A stretch of 44,800 bases of DNA from Caldilineaceae bacterium SB0661_bin_32 (GTDB taxonomy: Bacteria > Chloroflexota > Anaerolineae > Caldilineales > Caldilineaceae). Position 1 is the stretch's first letter. Each line of letters starts with the position of its first letter. The position numbers were made by a program, and so were the translations under genes. The notes under the pieces were generated by a model. The model saw only the letters and a program-made list of their open reading frames with translations. It ran no database searches and was not told the DNA's origin. This document shows positions 7,845 to 15,225 of the stretch, in pieces. Where the stretch lies: assembly GCA_009841235.1 (NCBI GenBank), contig VXMH01000066.1, forward strand, positions 35,891-80,690, in the 5' to 3' direction.

Positions 7845-7865
7845 GGGCAGGCCTTGTGCCTGCCC
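7845..7865. repeat. GGGCAGGC palindromic intergenic element
   Basis: GGGCAGGC-CTTGT-GCCTGCCC is a perfect 8-bp stem with a 5-base loop. It lies in the 450-base gap (7623-8072) between the divergent S41 protease and RraA-family genes. The element has no T-run. The short open frames across it (Gly-Ala-Leu-Val-Pro type peptides) are what such repeats yield in translation and are not genes. A TATAAT sits at 7973-7978 without a convincing -35 box. Nothing else was recognised in the gap. Confidence 0.45.
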
Positions 7866-8072
7866 TCGTGTAACACCACTCGGGCCGGGTGCTGGAATCC
7901 GGGAACGTGAGGAGCGAGGGTCGCGTTGCATGGATGATTGAATTGGGATTCTCTGGGGGGTAAGGAAGGGGCTATAATTGGGAAGACGGATGTACTTCAG
8001 GTAGATGATTGGCGCACTCTTGGGTGGAGCCGTTGGACAAAAGTGATGACAGTTAAGGCCGGAGGGGAAGAG

Positions 8073-8807
8073 ATGACGATCAGGACGCAGGACATTCAGC
8101 GACCGCCGCGGGCGCTGGTTGAGGGGCTGGCGGAGATTGGGTCGGCAACAGCCAGCGGGGAGCTGAGCCGGCTGGGCATCAGCGACCCGCAGATTCGGGG
8201 GCCGCAGCCATGGACGCCCGGAAAGGTCGCGGCAGGGCCGGCGCTGACGCTCCAGTTCATGCCCAAGCGGGAGGACCAGTACAGCGTAGACGAATACAAC
8301 GACCCGGAAAAGCAGCTTCACCGCCACGTCCTGTACCATACACAGCCGGGGGATATGGTGGTCGTTGACGCGAGAGCGAATATGGCGAGCGGGGTGTTCG
8401 GCGAGATGATGCTGACCTATTTTCAGGGCCGGGGCGGCGCCGGAGTGGTCATCGACGGCTGCATACGCGACTACCCCAAAGCGCAGGAGTTGGAGTTGGG
8501 GCTGTGGCTGCGGGGGGTGACGCCGAACTTCCACACCCAGACGAACATCTTCCCCTTTGCGGTGAATGCGCCGGTGGCCTGCGGCGATACGCTGGTGATG
8601 CCGGGCGACATCGTGATCGCGGACGACGACGGCGTTGTGGTCGTACCGATTGCGCTGGCTCCGGAGCTGCTTGATAAGGCCGGCGAGCACGCGGAGTGGG
8701 AGGAGTTTTCGCGGATGAGGCTGGCCGAGGGGGGAGACCTGCGCAAGTACTATCCGTTGCGAGAGGACGCGCAGGCGGAGTACGAGGCCTGGAAGGAACA
8801 ACAATAG
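8073..8807 (+). CDS. RraA-family protein (aldolase/regulator fold)
   Basis: A 244-residue member of the RraA / 4-hydroxy-4-methyl-2-oxoglutarate aldolase family. The family signature is GRGGAGVVIDGCIRDYPKAQEL, with R132 and D133 as the Mg- and substrate-contacting pair. QPGDMVVVDA (91-100) and the C-terminal GDIVIADDDGVVVVPIALA are also typical. Many members cleave or decarboxylate 2-keto-acids; true RraA inhibits RNase E. Length above 200 and the divergence favour an enzyme over the regulator, but the substrate is unknown. The start was placed at 8073 because GGAGGGG lies 6 bases upstream; the longer frame from 7938 has no ribosome site and no similarity to the family. Confidence 0.85.
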   Translation: MTIRTQDIQRPPRALVEGLAEIGSATASGELSRLGISDPQIRGPQPWTPGKVAAGPALTLQFMPKREDQYSVDEYNDPEKQLHRHVLYHTQPGDMVVVDARANMASGVFGEMMLTYFQGRGGAGVVIDGCIRDYPKAQELELGLWLRGVTPNFHTQTNIFPFAVNAPVACGDTLVMPGDIVIADDDGVVVVPIALAPELLDKAGEHAEWEEFSRMRLAEGGDLRKYYPLREDAQAEYEAWKEQQ

Positions 8808-8928
8808 TCAGTGGTCAGAACTGCAGTGGTTGTTGGTTGGTAGCCCGGTTTCGGTGGAAGCGGCGGGGCTGAAGAGAACGGCCCGCCATGTGGTATTATC
8901 TGGGTGTCGCCGCACGATTCTGAAAGGG

Positions 8929-9456
8929 ATGGGTACTGTTCCGGTGTCATCGTTTGCCGAATCCAGGAGAATGCCCGGCAGTGAGTGGTTGAAGAACAGG
9001 CCGCGGCTGTTGGAAGGCGTATATGCGGGCTCAAAGTCGGCCTTGCAGCTGCTCTACCCGTTGCTGAAGCGGGTTCTGCCGGCGGCGTTCACGGAGCGCG
9101 TTTTCGTTTGGAGCGAAGAGGTATCGAAGGGCTATCTCTTCAACTGCCAGATGTGCGGACAGTGCATCTTGCACAGCACAGGCATGACCTGCCCGATGAA
9201 CTGCCCGAAGAACCTGCGCAACGGGCCTTGCGGCGGCGTGCGCCAGAACGGGCACTGCGAGGTGATCCCGGAGATGCCGTGCGTATGGGTGCAGGCGTGG
9301 CGGCGGGACGCGCAGATGGGGCGCTACGCGGGCGAGATCCAGCTACTGCAGCCGCCTGTCAACCGCGCCCTGCAGAACAGCAGCGCGTGGCTGAACCTCC
9401 TGGAGGGAGCCGACGCGCAGCCGCCTTCCGGCTGGTCAACGATTGAGCTGGAGTAG
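8929..9456 (+). CDS. MetV-like protein, methylenetetrahydrofolate reductase C-terminal-type Fe-S domain
   Basis: A small Cys-rich protein (175 residues from this start). It has a helical N-terminus (WLKNRPRLLEGVYAGSKSAL) and the cluster CQMCGQC, TGMTCPMNCPKNLRNGPCGG and GHCEVIPEMPCVW. Eight Cys lie at 73, 76, 79, 88, 92, 101, 110 and 118. This is the MTHFR C-terminal / MetV domain, known in acetogens as the iron-sulfur partner of MetF. The next gene, 95 bases on, is metF, which supports a MetVF-type complex using an electron donor other than direct NAD(P)H. The start is uncertain: the frame is open from 8830, and the ATG at 8971 (MPGSEWLKNRP) fits relatives best but has AGGAG only one base away. 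A TATTAT at 8894-8899 could be a -10 box. Confidence 0.8.
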   Translation: MGTVPVSSFAESRRMPGSEWLKNRPRLLEGVYAGSKSALQLLYPLLKRVLPAAFTERVFVWSEEVSKGYLFNCQMCGQCILHSTGMTCPMNCPKNLRNGPCGGVRQNGHCEVIPEMPCVWVQAWRRDAQMGRYAGEIQLLQPPVNRALQNSSAWLNLLEGADAQPPSGWSTIELE

Positions 9457-9551
9457 AACGGTCTGGCGCCGGCCTGCTCCGTGCGCCTCTCACAAACTGA
9501 GACTCGCATCGTATTCCTCTGACTTGGAAAACCCACCTCCTTAACGTACTC

Positions 9552-10523
9552 ATGGTAAATTCAGACCAGACTCCTTCTCCCGGTGACTGGGAACTGCAGA
9601 GCGGCGAATCCCGACTTCTGCAGGTCTTGGAGGCCGGCCATTTTGCGGTGACGGCGGAACTGAACGCGCCTGATTCGGCGGACCCAAAGGATGTCTACGC
9701 CAACGTCGCGGAGCTGGGGGACGTATGCGACGGCATCAATGCGACGGACGGTTCGGGCGCGAACTGCCACATGAGCAGTGTGGCCTGTTGTGCGCTGATG
9801 GCGCGGGCAGGCTATGAGCCGGTCCTGCAGATGGGTTGCCGGGACCGCAATCGAATTGCGATCCAGGGCGATCTGCTGGGCGCGGCGGCGCTGGGCGTGC
9901 GCAACGTCCTTTGCCTGACGGGCGACGACGTGAGCGCGGGCGATCAGCCGGAGGCGCGCCGGGTGTTCGATTTTGACGCGCTGCATCTGCTGCGTACGGC
10001 CCGGATCATGCGGGACCAGGGGGTCCTGCTGAGCGGACGCAAGTTGACGACGCCGCCCGACTTTTTCCTGGGCGCGGCGGCGAACCCGTTTGTACCGCCG
10101 CAGGACCTGCGGCACCTGCGTCTGGCGAAAAAGATCGAGGCGGGCGCGCAGTTCATCCAGACACAGTACTGCTACGACCTGCCGGTTTTCGAGTCGTTCA
10201 TGCGCCGGGCGCGGGATATGGGGCTGCATGAAAAGGTCTATTTGCTGGTCGGCGTGGGGCCGCTGCGCTCGGAGCGGGCGGCGGAGTTCATGCGCAGCCG
10301 GGTGCCGGGCGTGCATATCCCGGATGCGGTGGTGGACAGGCTCGCGAAGACGCCGCGGAAGAGAAAGCGGGCGGAGGGCATCCGGATCTGCGTGGAGATC
10401 ATCGAGGAGGTGAAGCAGATCGAAGGGGTGCACGGGGTCCATATCATGGCGTACCGGCAGGAGGAAGCGGTGCCGGAGATTGTGGAGCGGGCGGGGATAT
10501 TGCGGGAGAAGCCCAAGAAATAG
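9552..10523 (+). CDS. metF: methylenetetrahydrofolate reductase
   Basis: A 323-residue TIM-barrel flavoprotein that reduces 5,10-methylene-THF to 5-methyl-THF. Features in order: the substrate-side strand FAVTAELNAPDSADPKDV, the GINATDGSGANCHMSS segment, MGCRDRNRIAIQGDLLGA, and VLCLTGDDVSAGD, a signature of the MetF-like family. Near the C-terminus are AGAQFIQTQYCYDL and VYLLVGVGPLRS. It lacks the long C-terminal regulatory domain of eukaryotic enzymes. The adjoining MetV-like gene suggests a two-subunit enzyme. No Shine-Dalgarno precedes the ATG, and the leader reads CACCTCCTTA, the complement of one. A strong intrinsic terminator follows the stop codon. Confidence 0.92.
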   Translation: MVNSDQTPSPGDWELQSGESRLLQVLEAGHFAVTAELNAPDSADPKDVYANVAELGDVCDGINATDGSGANCHMSSVACCALMARAGYEPVLQMGCRDRNRIAIQGDLLGAAALGVRNVLCLTGDDVSAGDQPEARRVFDFDALHLLRTARIMRDQGVLLSGRKLTTPPDFFLGAAANPFVPPQDLRHLRLAKKIEAGAQFIQTQYCYDLPVFESFMRRARDMGLHEKVYLLVGVGPLRSERAAEFMRSRVPGVHIPDAVVDRLAKTPRKRKRAEGIRICVEIIEEVKQIEGVHGVHIMAYRQEEAVPEIVERAGILREKPKK

Positions 10524-10545
10524 ATTGACTTCAGACCACATATTG

Positions 10546-10575
10546 AGAGCTGCCGTGACCGGTAGCTCTTTTTTT
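10546..10575 (+). terminator. intrinsic terminator after metF
   Basis: AGAGCTGCCG / CGGTAGCTCT forms a 10-bp stem with one G-T pair and loop TGAC, followed directly by a run of seven T. It lies 23 bases after the metF stop and ends the MetV-MetF unit. Confidence 0.9.
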
Positions 10576-10615
10576 GTCGCCTTCCGGCGGGAAAAAGAGG
10601 GAGAAAAAAACCTGT

Positions 10616-10644
10616 TTGTCAAGCACTGTTTCGCCGAGTATACT
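10616..10644 (+). promoter_or_regulatory. sigma-70-type promoter of the ABC importer operon
   Basis: TTGTCA (-35) and TATACT (-10) are separated by exactly 17 bases, each one mismatch from consensus. The pair follows the metF terminator and precedes the SBP gene by about 100 bases. Confidence 0.7.
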
Positions 10645-10744
10645 TTATATAGATTCTGATGTTTTGGCTCCAGTCTGGTTCTCCGTTGATTCCTTTTGCC
10701 AAGCGTAGCGCGTAACTCAAGCCAACCTGAAAAAGGAGCGAACC

Positions 10745-12736
10745 ATGAAGAAGCATGTGATCACTCGACGCCAATTCATTCGCGTGTCCAGCATGACCGT
10801 CCTCGGAAGCGCGCTGGTCGCCTGTGGCGCCCCCGCAGCGCCCGCCGAGGAAGCGGCGGATGCACCGGCAGAGACCGAAACAACCACAGAGCTGCCGGCC
10901 GCTACCACAGGTCAGTATTCGGAGAGCCCAACCAGCGCCGAGCTTGTCAGTGCCGGTGAGCTGCCTCCCGTCGATGAACGGTTGCCGGCGAATCCGCTCG
11001 TGTGGACGGACTACGACGTCGTTGCGATGGAGAAGGAGCAGGGCCAATACGGCGGCACAGTCCGCATCGGCAATGCGGGCGGCATCAACGGCCTCGCTAC
11101 CTTCGGCCTGGCCCGCTACACGGCTGACGATACCCGCACTTTCGTAGCCGACATGGCGGAGAGCTGGGAAGTCTCAGACGACGCCACCAGCTTCACTTTC
11201 CACCTGCGCGAAGGACACAAGTGGTCCGACGGCACCCCCCTCACAGCCCACGATATGCAGTGGTATTACGACAATGTCATCCACTCGGAGTATCTCGATG
11301 CGCCGATGGGCTGGGCAGGCATGGAGACCACGACCGACAGGATCGTGGCCGTGGACGACTTCACCGTCCGCTTTGAGTTTGCGAAGCCAAACTCGCTCTT
11401 CCTCGAGCTGAGCCGCGGCGTTGCCGGCGGCGAAGCCGGTCTGTGGAGCCAGTCAGCGCCCCACTACGTGCAGAAGTACCATCCCGACTACAACCGGATG
11501 GACAAGTATGACGATCCCAAAGAGCAGTTCCAGAAGGAGGTGCAGGACCGACTGCCCTTCCAGATGACGATTCAGGACCCTGAGCGCCCGGTACTGTGGG
11601 GCTGGAAGCCGTTCGAATACGCTGAGGGGCAGATCGCCCGCCTCGACCGCAACCACTATTTCCACTGCGTCGACCGCTGGGGTCAGCAGATGCCATATAT
11701 CGAGGTGATGGAGAATCTCCTGCTTGGCTCACGTGACAAGGACGTCATTTTGCTTAAGCTGGTCGCGGGGGAGACCCATTGGGAGCGGCGTCTCGGCTCC
11801 GTTACCGACGTACCTTTCCTGAACGAACAGGCCGGCGACACGCTTGATTTCATCTACACGATCAAGCCCGAGGGCGCGCAGCAGGGCATCTATTTCAGCG
11901 CACACGCCGATGATGAAAACATGGACGCCCTCCTCAAGCAGGCCGACTTCCGCCGCGCGCTCTCTATCGCAATCGATCGCGCCACCATCAACGAGACCGC
12001 TTACTTCGGCCTTGGCAAAATCGGCCACGGCTTCAGCCTGCCCGGCGTCTTTGACCCCGAGATCGATGGCAAGTGGGTCGAATACAATCCTGAAGCTGCA
12101 TCGCAAATGCTTGACGACCTGGGAATTACGGAGAGAGACGACGAAGGCTTCCGCACCTACGAAAACGGCGAAACCATGACCTTCATTCTCGGCTCCGCGC
12201 CCGGCTGGCATCCCGGCGCCCAGGAATCGGCGGAGATCGCGGCGGAGGGCTGGAACGCAATAGGACTGCGCACCGTCGTCACGGTCGCGTCGCCCGGCGA
12301 CATGATCGCCGAGTGGAGAGAGGGCATTTCGCACGCTTATGTTCGTTCCAGCATTGGCGGCGACGTCATGTTCGACCTCAAGCACAGCACGGGGCTGCGC
12401 TGGGGCGCGCCCTCCTACCGCTGGTGGGTGACAAGGGATTTGCCTGCTGACGAGGTCCAGGGCGTTGAGCCGCCCGACGACCTCAAGTACTTCCTCGAAC
12501 TGGGTGACAAGATTCTCAGCGTCATCAGCGAGGAAGAACGCGAAGAGTTGATCCATGAGCGCCGCGTCTGGATGGCCGATACCTGCTGGTTCATCGGCAT
12601 GGTCCAGACGGTGCCGCACGTCCTCGTCGCCAACAAGAAGCTGCGCGGCATCTGGGGCAGGGAAGAGGAGATCCCCTGGAAACTCGGCGCGGGAGACGAG
12701 GAGTTCTGGCCGCGTTCCTGGTTCTGGACTGAGTAA
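10745..12736 (+). CDS. ABC transporter substrate-binding lipoprotein, family 5 (peptide/oligosaccharide type)
   Basis: A 663-residue extracytoplasmic binding protein. The N-terminus MKKHVITRRQFIRV has a twin-arginine motif (R8R9), and the lipobox SALVAC places the lipidated Cys at 27, followed by an Ala/Glu/Thr-rich linker. This indicates Tat export and lipid anchoring. The SBP_bac_5 fold is shown by LATFGLARYTADDTRTFVADMAESWEVSDD, SFTFHLREGHKWSDGTPLTAHD and LKQADFRRALSIAIDRATINE. AAAAAGGAG precedes the ATG. It is the first gene after a strong promoter, and a hairpin terminator follows it, so it is probably made in excess over the permeases. Ligands of this family include peptides and plant oligosaccharides; the specific ligand is not deducible. 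Confidence 0.93.
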   Translation: MKKHVITRRQFIRVSSMTVLGSALVACGAPAAPAEEAADAPAETETTTELPAATTGQYSESPTSAELVSAGELPPVDERLPANPLVWTDYDVVAMEKEQGQYGGTVRIGNAGGINGLATFGLARYTADDTRTFVADMAESWEVSDDATSFTFHLREGHKWSDGTPLTAHDMQWYYDNVIHSEYLDAPMGWAGMETTTDRIVAVDDFTVRFEFAKPNSLFLELSRGVAGGEAGLWSQSAPHYVQKYHPDYNRMDKYDDPKEQFQKEVQDRLPFQMTIQDPERPVLWGWKPFEYAEGQIARLDRNHYFHCVDRWGQQMPYIEVMENLLLGSRDKDVILLKLVAGETHWERRLGSVTDVPFLNEQAGDTLDFIYTIKPEGAQQGIYFSAHADDENMDALLKQADFRRALSIAIDRATINETAYFGLGKIGHGFSLPGVFDPEIDGKWVEYNPEAASQMLDDLGITERDDEGFRTYENGETMTFILGSAPGWHPGAQESAEIAAEGWNAIGLRTVVTVASPGDMIAEWREGISHAYVRSSIGGDVMFDLKHSTGLRWGAPSYRWWVTRDLPADEVQGVEPPDDLKYFLELGDKILSVISEEEREELIHERRVWMADTCWFIGMVQTVPHVLVANKKLRGIWGREEEIPWKLGAGDEEFWPRSWFWTE

Positions 12737-12804
12737 CAGTTGCCGCTTGTTCGCAGGCGGCTCGTTCGCCGTCAATCGACGACTTTGCGTCATGTGAAAT
12801 GAGG

Positions 12805-12860
12805 AGCCTTTCACTGATCTTCACCTGTTGAACAGGCCTGGCGATCTGTGAAAGGCTTTT
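12805..12860 (+). terminator. terminator/attenuator hairpin after SBP gene
   Basis: AGCCTTTCAC (12805-12814) pairs perfectly with GTGAAAGGCT (12848-12857), extended by GATC/GATC across one mismatch and followed by TTTT. The hairpin between SBP and permease genes probably reduces readthrough. Apart from it and the promoter candidate at 12952, the gap 12737-13024 holds nothing recognised. Confidence 0.7.
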
Positions 12861-12951
12861 CTATTCTCTCCCGCACCGCTTAGCCGTAATGACGTCATTG
12901 GATACCGGCTGGTGGGAGTGAGGCTCAGAACCTTGGACTCAAAAACGCGTT

Positions 12952-12979
12952 TTGACGGCCAATCAGCGTAGGTTATCTT
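12952..12979 (+). promoter_or_regulatory. possible promoter of permease genes
   Basis: TTGACG, a 16-base spacer, then TATCTT, 46 bases before the permease ATG. It would let the permease-ATPase genes be transcribed separately from the SBP gene. Confidence 0.35.
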
Positions 12980-13024
12980 GATTCACGGTATCGCCAGCCT
13001 CAAGTCGCACTTCATTGGCATTCC

Positions 13025-14020
13025 ATGAGAACCTACATCTTGCAGCGTTTCATCCAGATGATCATCGTCATGGCCGTGGTCATGCTGGTCAGCTTCATCA
13101 TTGTCGAACTCCCGCCCGGCGACTTCCTCACCACGCTGCGCGAGCAGCTCACTGAGCAAAACGTCGACCCCAAGGTCATCGACTCAACCGTGGAAATGTA
13201 CCGGGCGCGCTACGGTCTTGGCGAGAACTGGTTCATCCGCTTTGGCAAATGGGCGTGGTCCCTGATGAAGGGCGACATGGGTTATTCGATGCAGCACAAC
13301 CGCCCCGCCAGCGAACTCATGGGAGAGCGCCTCAGCCTGACCATCTGGATAAGCATTGCCACGCTAATTTTCATGTTCGTGGTGGCCGTCCCCATTGGCA
13401 TGCTCTCCGCCATCAAACAGTACTCGGCTTGGGACCACTCCTTCACTTTCCTCGCTCTATTGGGCGTTTCCGTACCCAGTTTCATTACGGCGCTCGTTTT
13501 TCTGCTGCTATCGGTCACATTGCTCGGCGCGACCACCGTCGCCGGCCTCTTCTCTCCCGAATATGTGACGGCCGAATGGTCATGGGCCAAATTCGTGGAT
13601 ATGCTCAAGCATGTTTGGATCATCCTGTTTATCGTCGGGCTGGGCGATACGGCCAGTACCATCCGCGTCATGCGCGCCCGCATGCTCGACACGCTTGGCG
13701 AGCCATATATCGACACTGCTCGCATGAAAGGGCTGTCCGGCGCCAAGATCTACTTTCGCCACGCTCTGCGCGTCGCCATCAATCCCATCATTTCCAGCAT
13801 CGGCCTGCGCTTCCCGCAGATCATCAGCGGCTCCACCATCGTCGCCATCGTCCTGACGCTGCCCCTGATCGGCCCCCTGCTGCTCGACGCACTACTCGGC
13901 GAGGACGTCTACCTCGCCTGCAGTATTCTGGTCGTTCTGACTCTGGCCCTCGTTATCGGCAACTTCCTCGCGGACCTTGCCCTGGCATGGCTTGACCCGC
14001 GAATACGATTCGAAAACTAG
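13025..14020 (+). CDS. ABC transporter permease, DppB/OppB type
   Basis: A 331-residue inner-membrane permease. The N-terminal transmembrane helix is IQMIIVMAVVMLVSFIIVELPPGDF, followed by a periplasmic region with YRARYGLGENWFIRFGKW. Five further helices follow, with the EAA-type cytoplasmic coupling loop DTARMKGLSGAKIYFRHALR. The PGDF and RYGLG elements are typical of the B-type subunit of peptide/nickel importers. No clear Shine-Dalgarno precedes the ATG. The next permease gene starts 12 bases downstream, so the two are translationally close and form the heterodimeric channel for the family-5 SBP upstream. Confidence 0.93.
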   Translation: MRTYILQRFIQMIIVMAVVMLVSFIIVELPPGDFLTTLREQLTEQNVDPKVIDSTVEMYRARYGLGENWFIRFGKWAWSLMKGDMGYSMQHNRPASELMGERLSLTIWISIATLIFMFVVAVPIGMLSAIKQYSAWDHSFTFLALLGVSVPSFITALVFLLLSVTLLGATTVAGLFSPEYVTAEWSWAKFVDMLKHVWIILFIVGLGDTASTIRVMRARMLDTLGEPYIDTARMKGLSGAKIYFRHALRVAINPIISSIGLRFPQIISGSTIVAIVLTLPLIGPLLLDALLGEDVYLACSILVVLTLALVIGNFLADLALAWLDPRIRFEN

Positions 14021-14032
14021 AAGGAGCGTTCA

Positions 14033-15181
14033 GTGGAGCAAAATGTCGCGGAGAACGGCCGGCTCCCACATGAGGAAATCGAGGCGGAAGAGCGCTTCGA
14101 CGTAACCAAACAGGTCTCCTACGGCCGCCTCATCTATCTGCGCTTCCTGAGAAACCACGCTGCCGTGGTCGCCGCCTTCGCGCTCGTATTCATCTATCTG
14201 ATAACGCTGGCCTGTCCATTCTTCGCCCCTTACGATCCCAACACTCGTTTCCTCGAAAAGGTCGCTCATCCTCCGCTTCTGCCCACGTTCATCGACGCCG
14301 AAGGACAGCTCCACCTGCGGCCCTTCGTCTACGCCACCGTGCAGTCACGCGACCCGAAAACGATGGAGCGCATGTACACGAAGGACACGGCCCAGCGCTT
14401 TCCTTTGCGGCTCTTCGTGCGCGGTGACGAGTACGACTTTCTCTTCTGGCACAGCGACCTGCATCTTTTCGGCGCGCAGGATTCGCCGGTCTTTCTGCTG
14501 GGCACCGACACGCAGGGCCGTGATCTCTTCTCCCGCATCCTTTTCGGCGGCCGCATCTCAACCACTGTCGGCCTGATCGGCGTCGCTATCAGCCTCATTC
14601 TTGGCATTGTCATCGGCATGGCGTCCGGCTACCTGGGCGGCGCGGTCGACTCCGTAATCCAGCGCGGCATCGAAGTGCTCCTTTCCTTTCCAAGCCTGCC
14701 GTTGTGGATGGCGCTTTCGCTGTCTCTGCCGCGGCATTGGAGCTCAATTCGCATCTTTCTGCTCATCACCATCCTGCTTTCGATTGTCGGATGGGGGGGC
14801 TTGGCCCGGGTTGTGCGCGGCATGACGCTCGCGGTCAAGTCTGAGGAGTTCGTGCTCGCGTCCCGCATGGGCGGCGGCGGCACCTGGTGGATTCTGCTTC
14901 GCCACATCCTGCCCACCAACCTGAGCTACGTAATCGTGGCGGCGACTCTGGCCGTGCCCGGCATAATTCTCGGCGAAACTGCCTTGAGCTTTCTCGGCCT
15001 CGGCATCCAGCCCCCCATGATCAGTTGGGGCGTGCTGCTCCAGGACGCGCAGAAAGTCTCGTTTCTCTCGCAGATGCCCTGGCTGATCGCCCCGGCGTTC
15101 TTTATCATGGCGACCGTCCTCGCCTTTAATTTCATCGGCGACGGCCTGCGCGATGCCCTTGACCCATACTCCAACTTCTGA
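14033..15181 (+). CDS. ABC transporter permease, DppC/OppC type
   Basis: A 382-residue C-type permease partner. It has an N-terminal cytoplasmic tail, a first helix (VVAAFALVFIYLITLACPFF), and then an unusually long extracytoplasmic segment (about residues 70-155) before GTDTQGRDLFSRILFGGR, the OppC signature. Five more helices and the coupling loop ASRMGGGGTWWILLRHILPTN follow. The start codon is GTG with AAGGAG 7 bases upstream; no ATG fits the frame as well. The extra periplasmic insert makes it longer than the usual 280-310 residues. It pairs with the preceding B-type permease and the following double ATPase. Confidence 0.93.
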   Translation: MEQNVAENGRLPHEEIEAEERFDVTKQVSYGRLIYLRFLRNHAAVVAAFALVFIYLITLACPFFAPYDPNTRFLEKVAHPPLLPTFIDAEGQLHLRPFVYATVQSRDPKTMERMYTKDTAQRFPLRLFVRGDEYDFLFWHSDLHLFGAQDSPVFLLGTDTQGRDLFSRILFGGRISTTVGLIGVAISLILGIVIGMASGYLGGAVDSVIQRGIEVLLSFPSLPLWMALSLSLPRHWSSIRIFLLITILLSIVGWGGLARVVRGMTLAVKSEEFVLASRMGGGGTWWILLRHILPTNLSYVIVAATLAVPGIILGETALSFLGLGIQPPMISWGVLLQDAQKVSFLSQMPWLIAPAFFIMATVLAFNFIGDGLRDALDPYSNF

Positions 15182-15225
15182 TCTCTTGCCAACCTGATCT
15201 GTACCGACCGGCCGCTCTCAACCAG

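Noticed and set aside
7623..8804. Long N-terminal extension of the S41 protease (frame open to 8804)
   Set aside because: The extension is antisense to the RraA-family gene, lacks similarity, and a good start with ribosome site and membrane anchor exists at 7622.
9522..9551. CACCTCCTTA before metF as a regulatory anti-Shine-Dalgarno or a minus-strand ribosome site
   Set aside because: The minus-strand frames behind it encode nothing recognisable and no SD partner for pairing is near; probably chance.
9561..10622. 353-codon minus-strand frame opposite metF
   Set aside because: metF is clearly conserved on the plus strand; the antisense product is His/Arg/Pro-rich with no motif.
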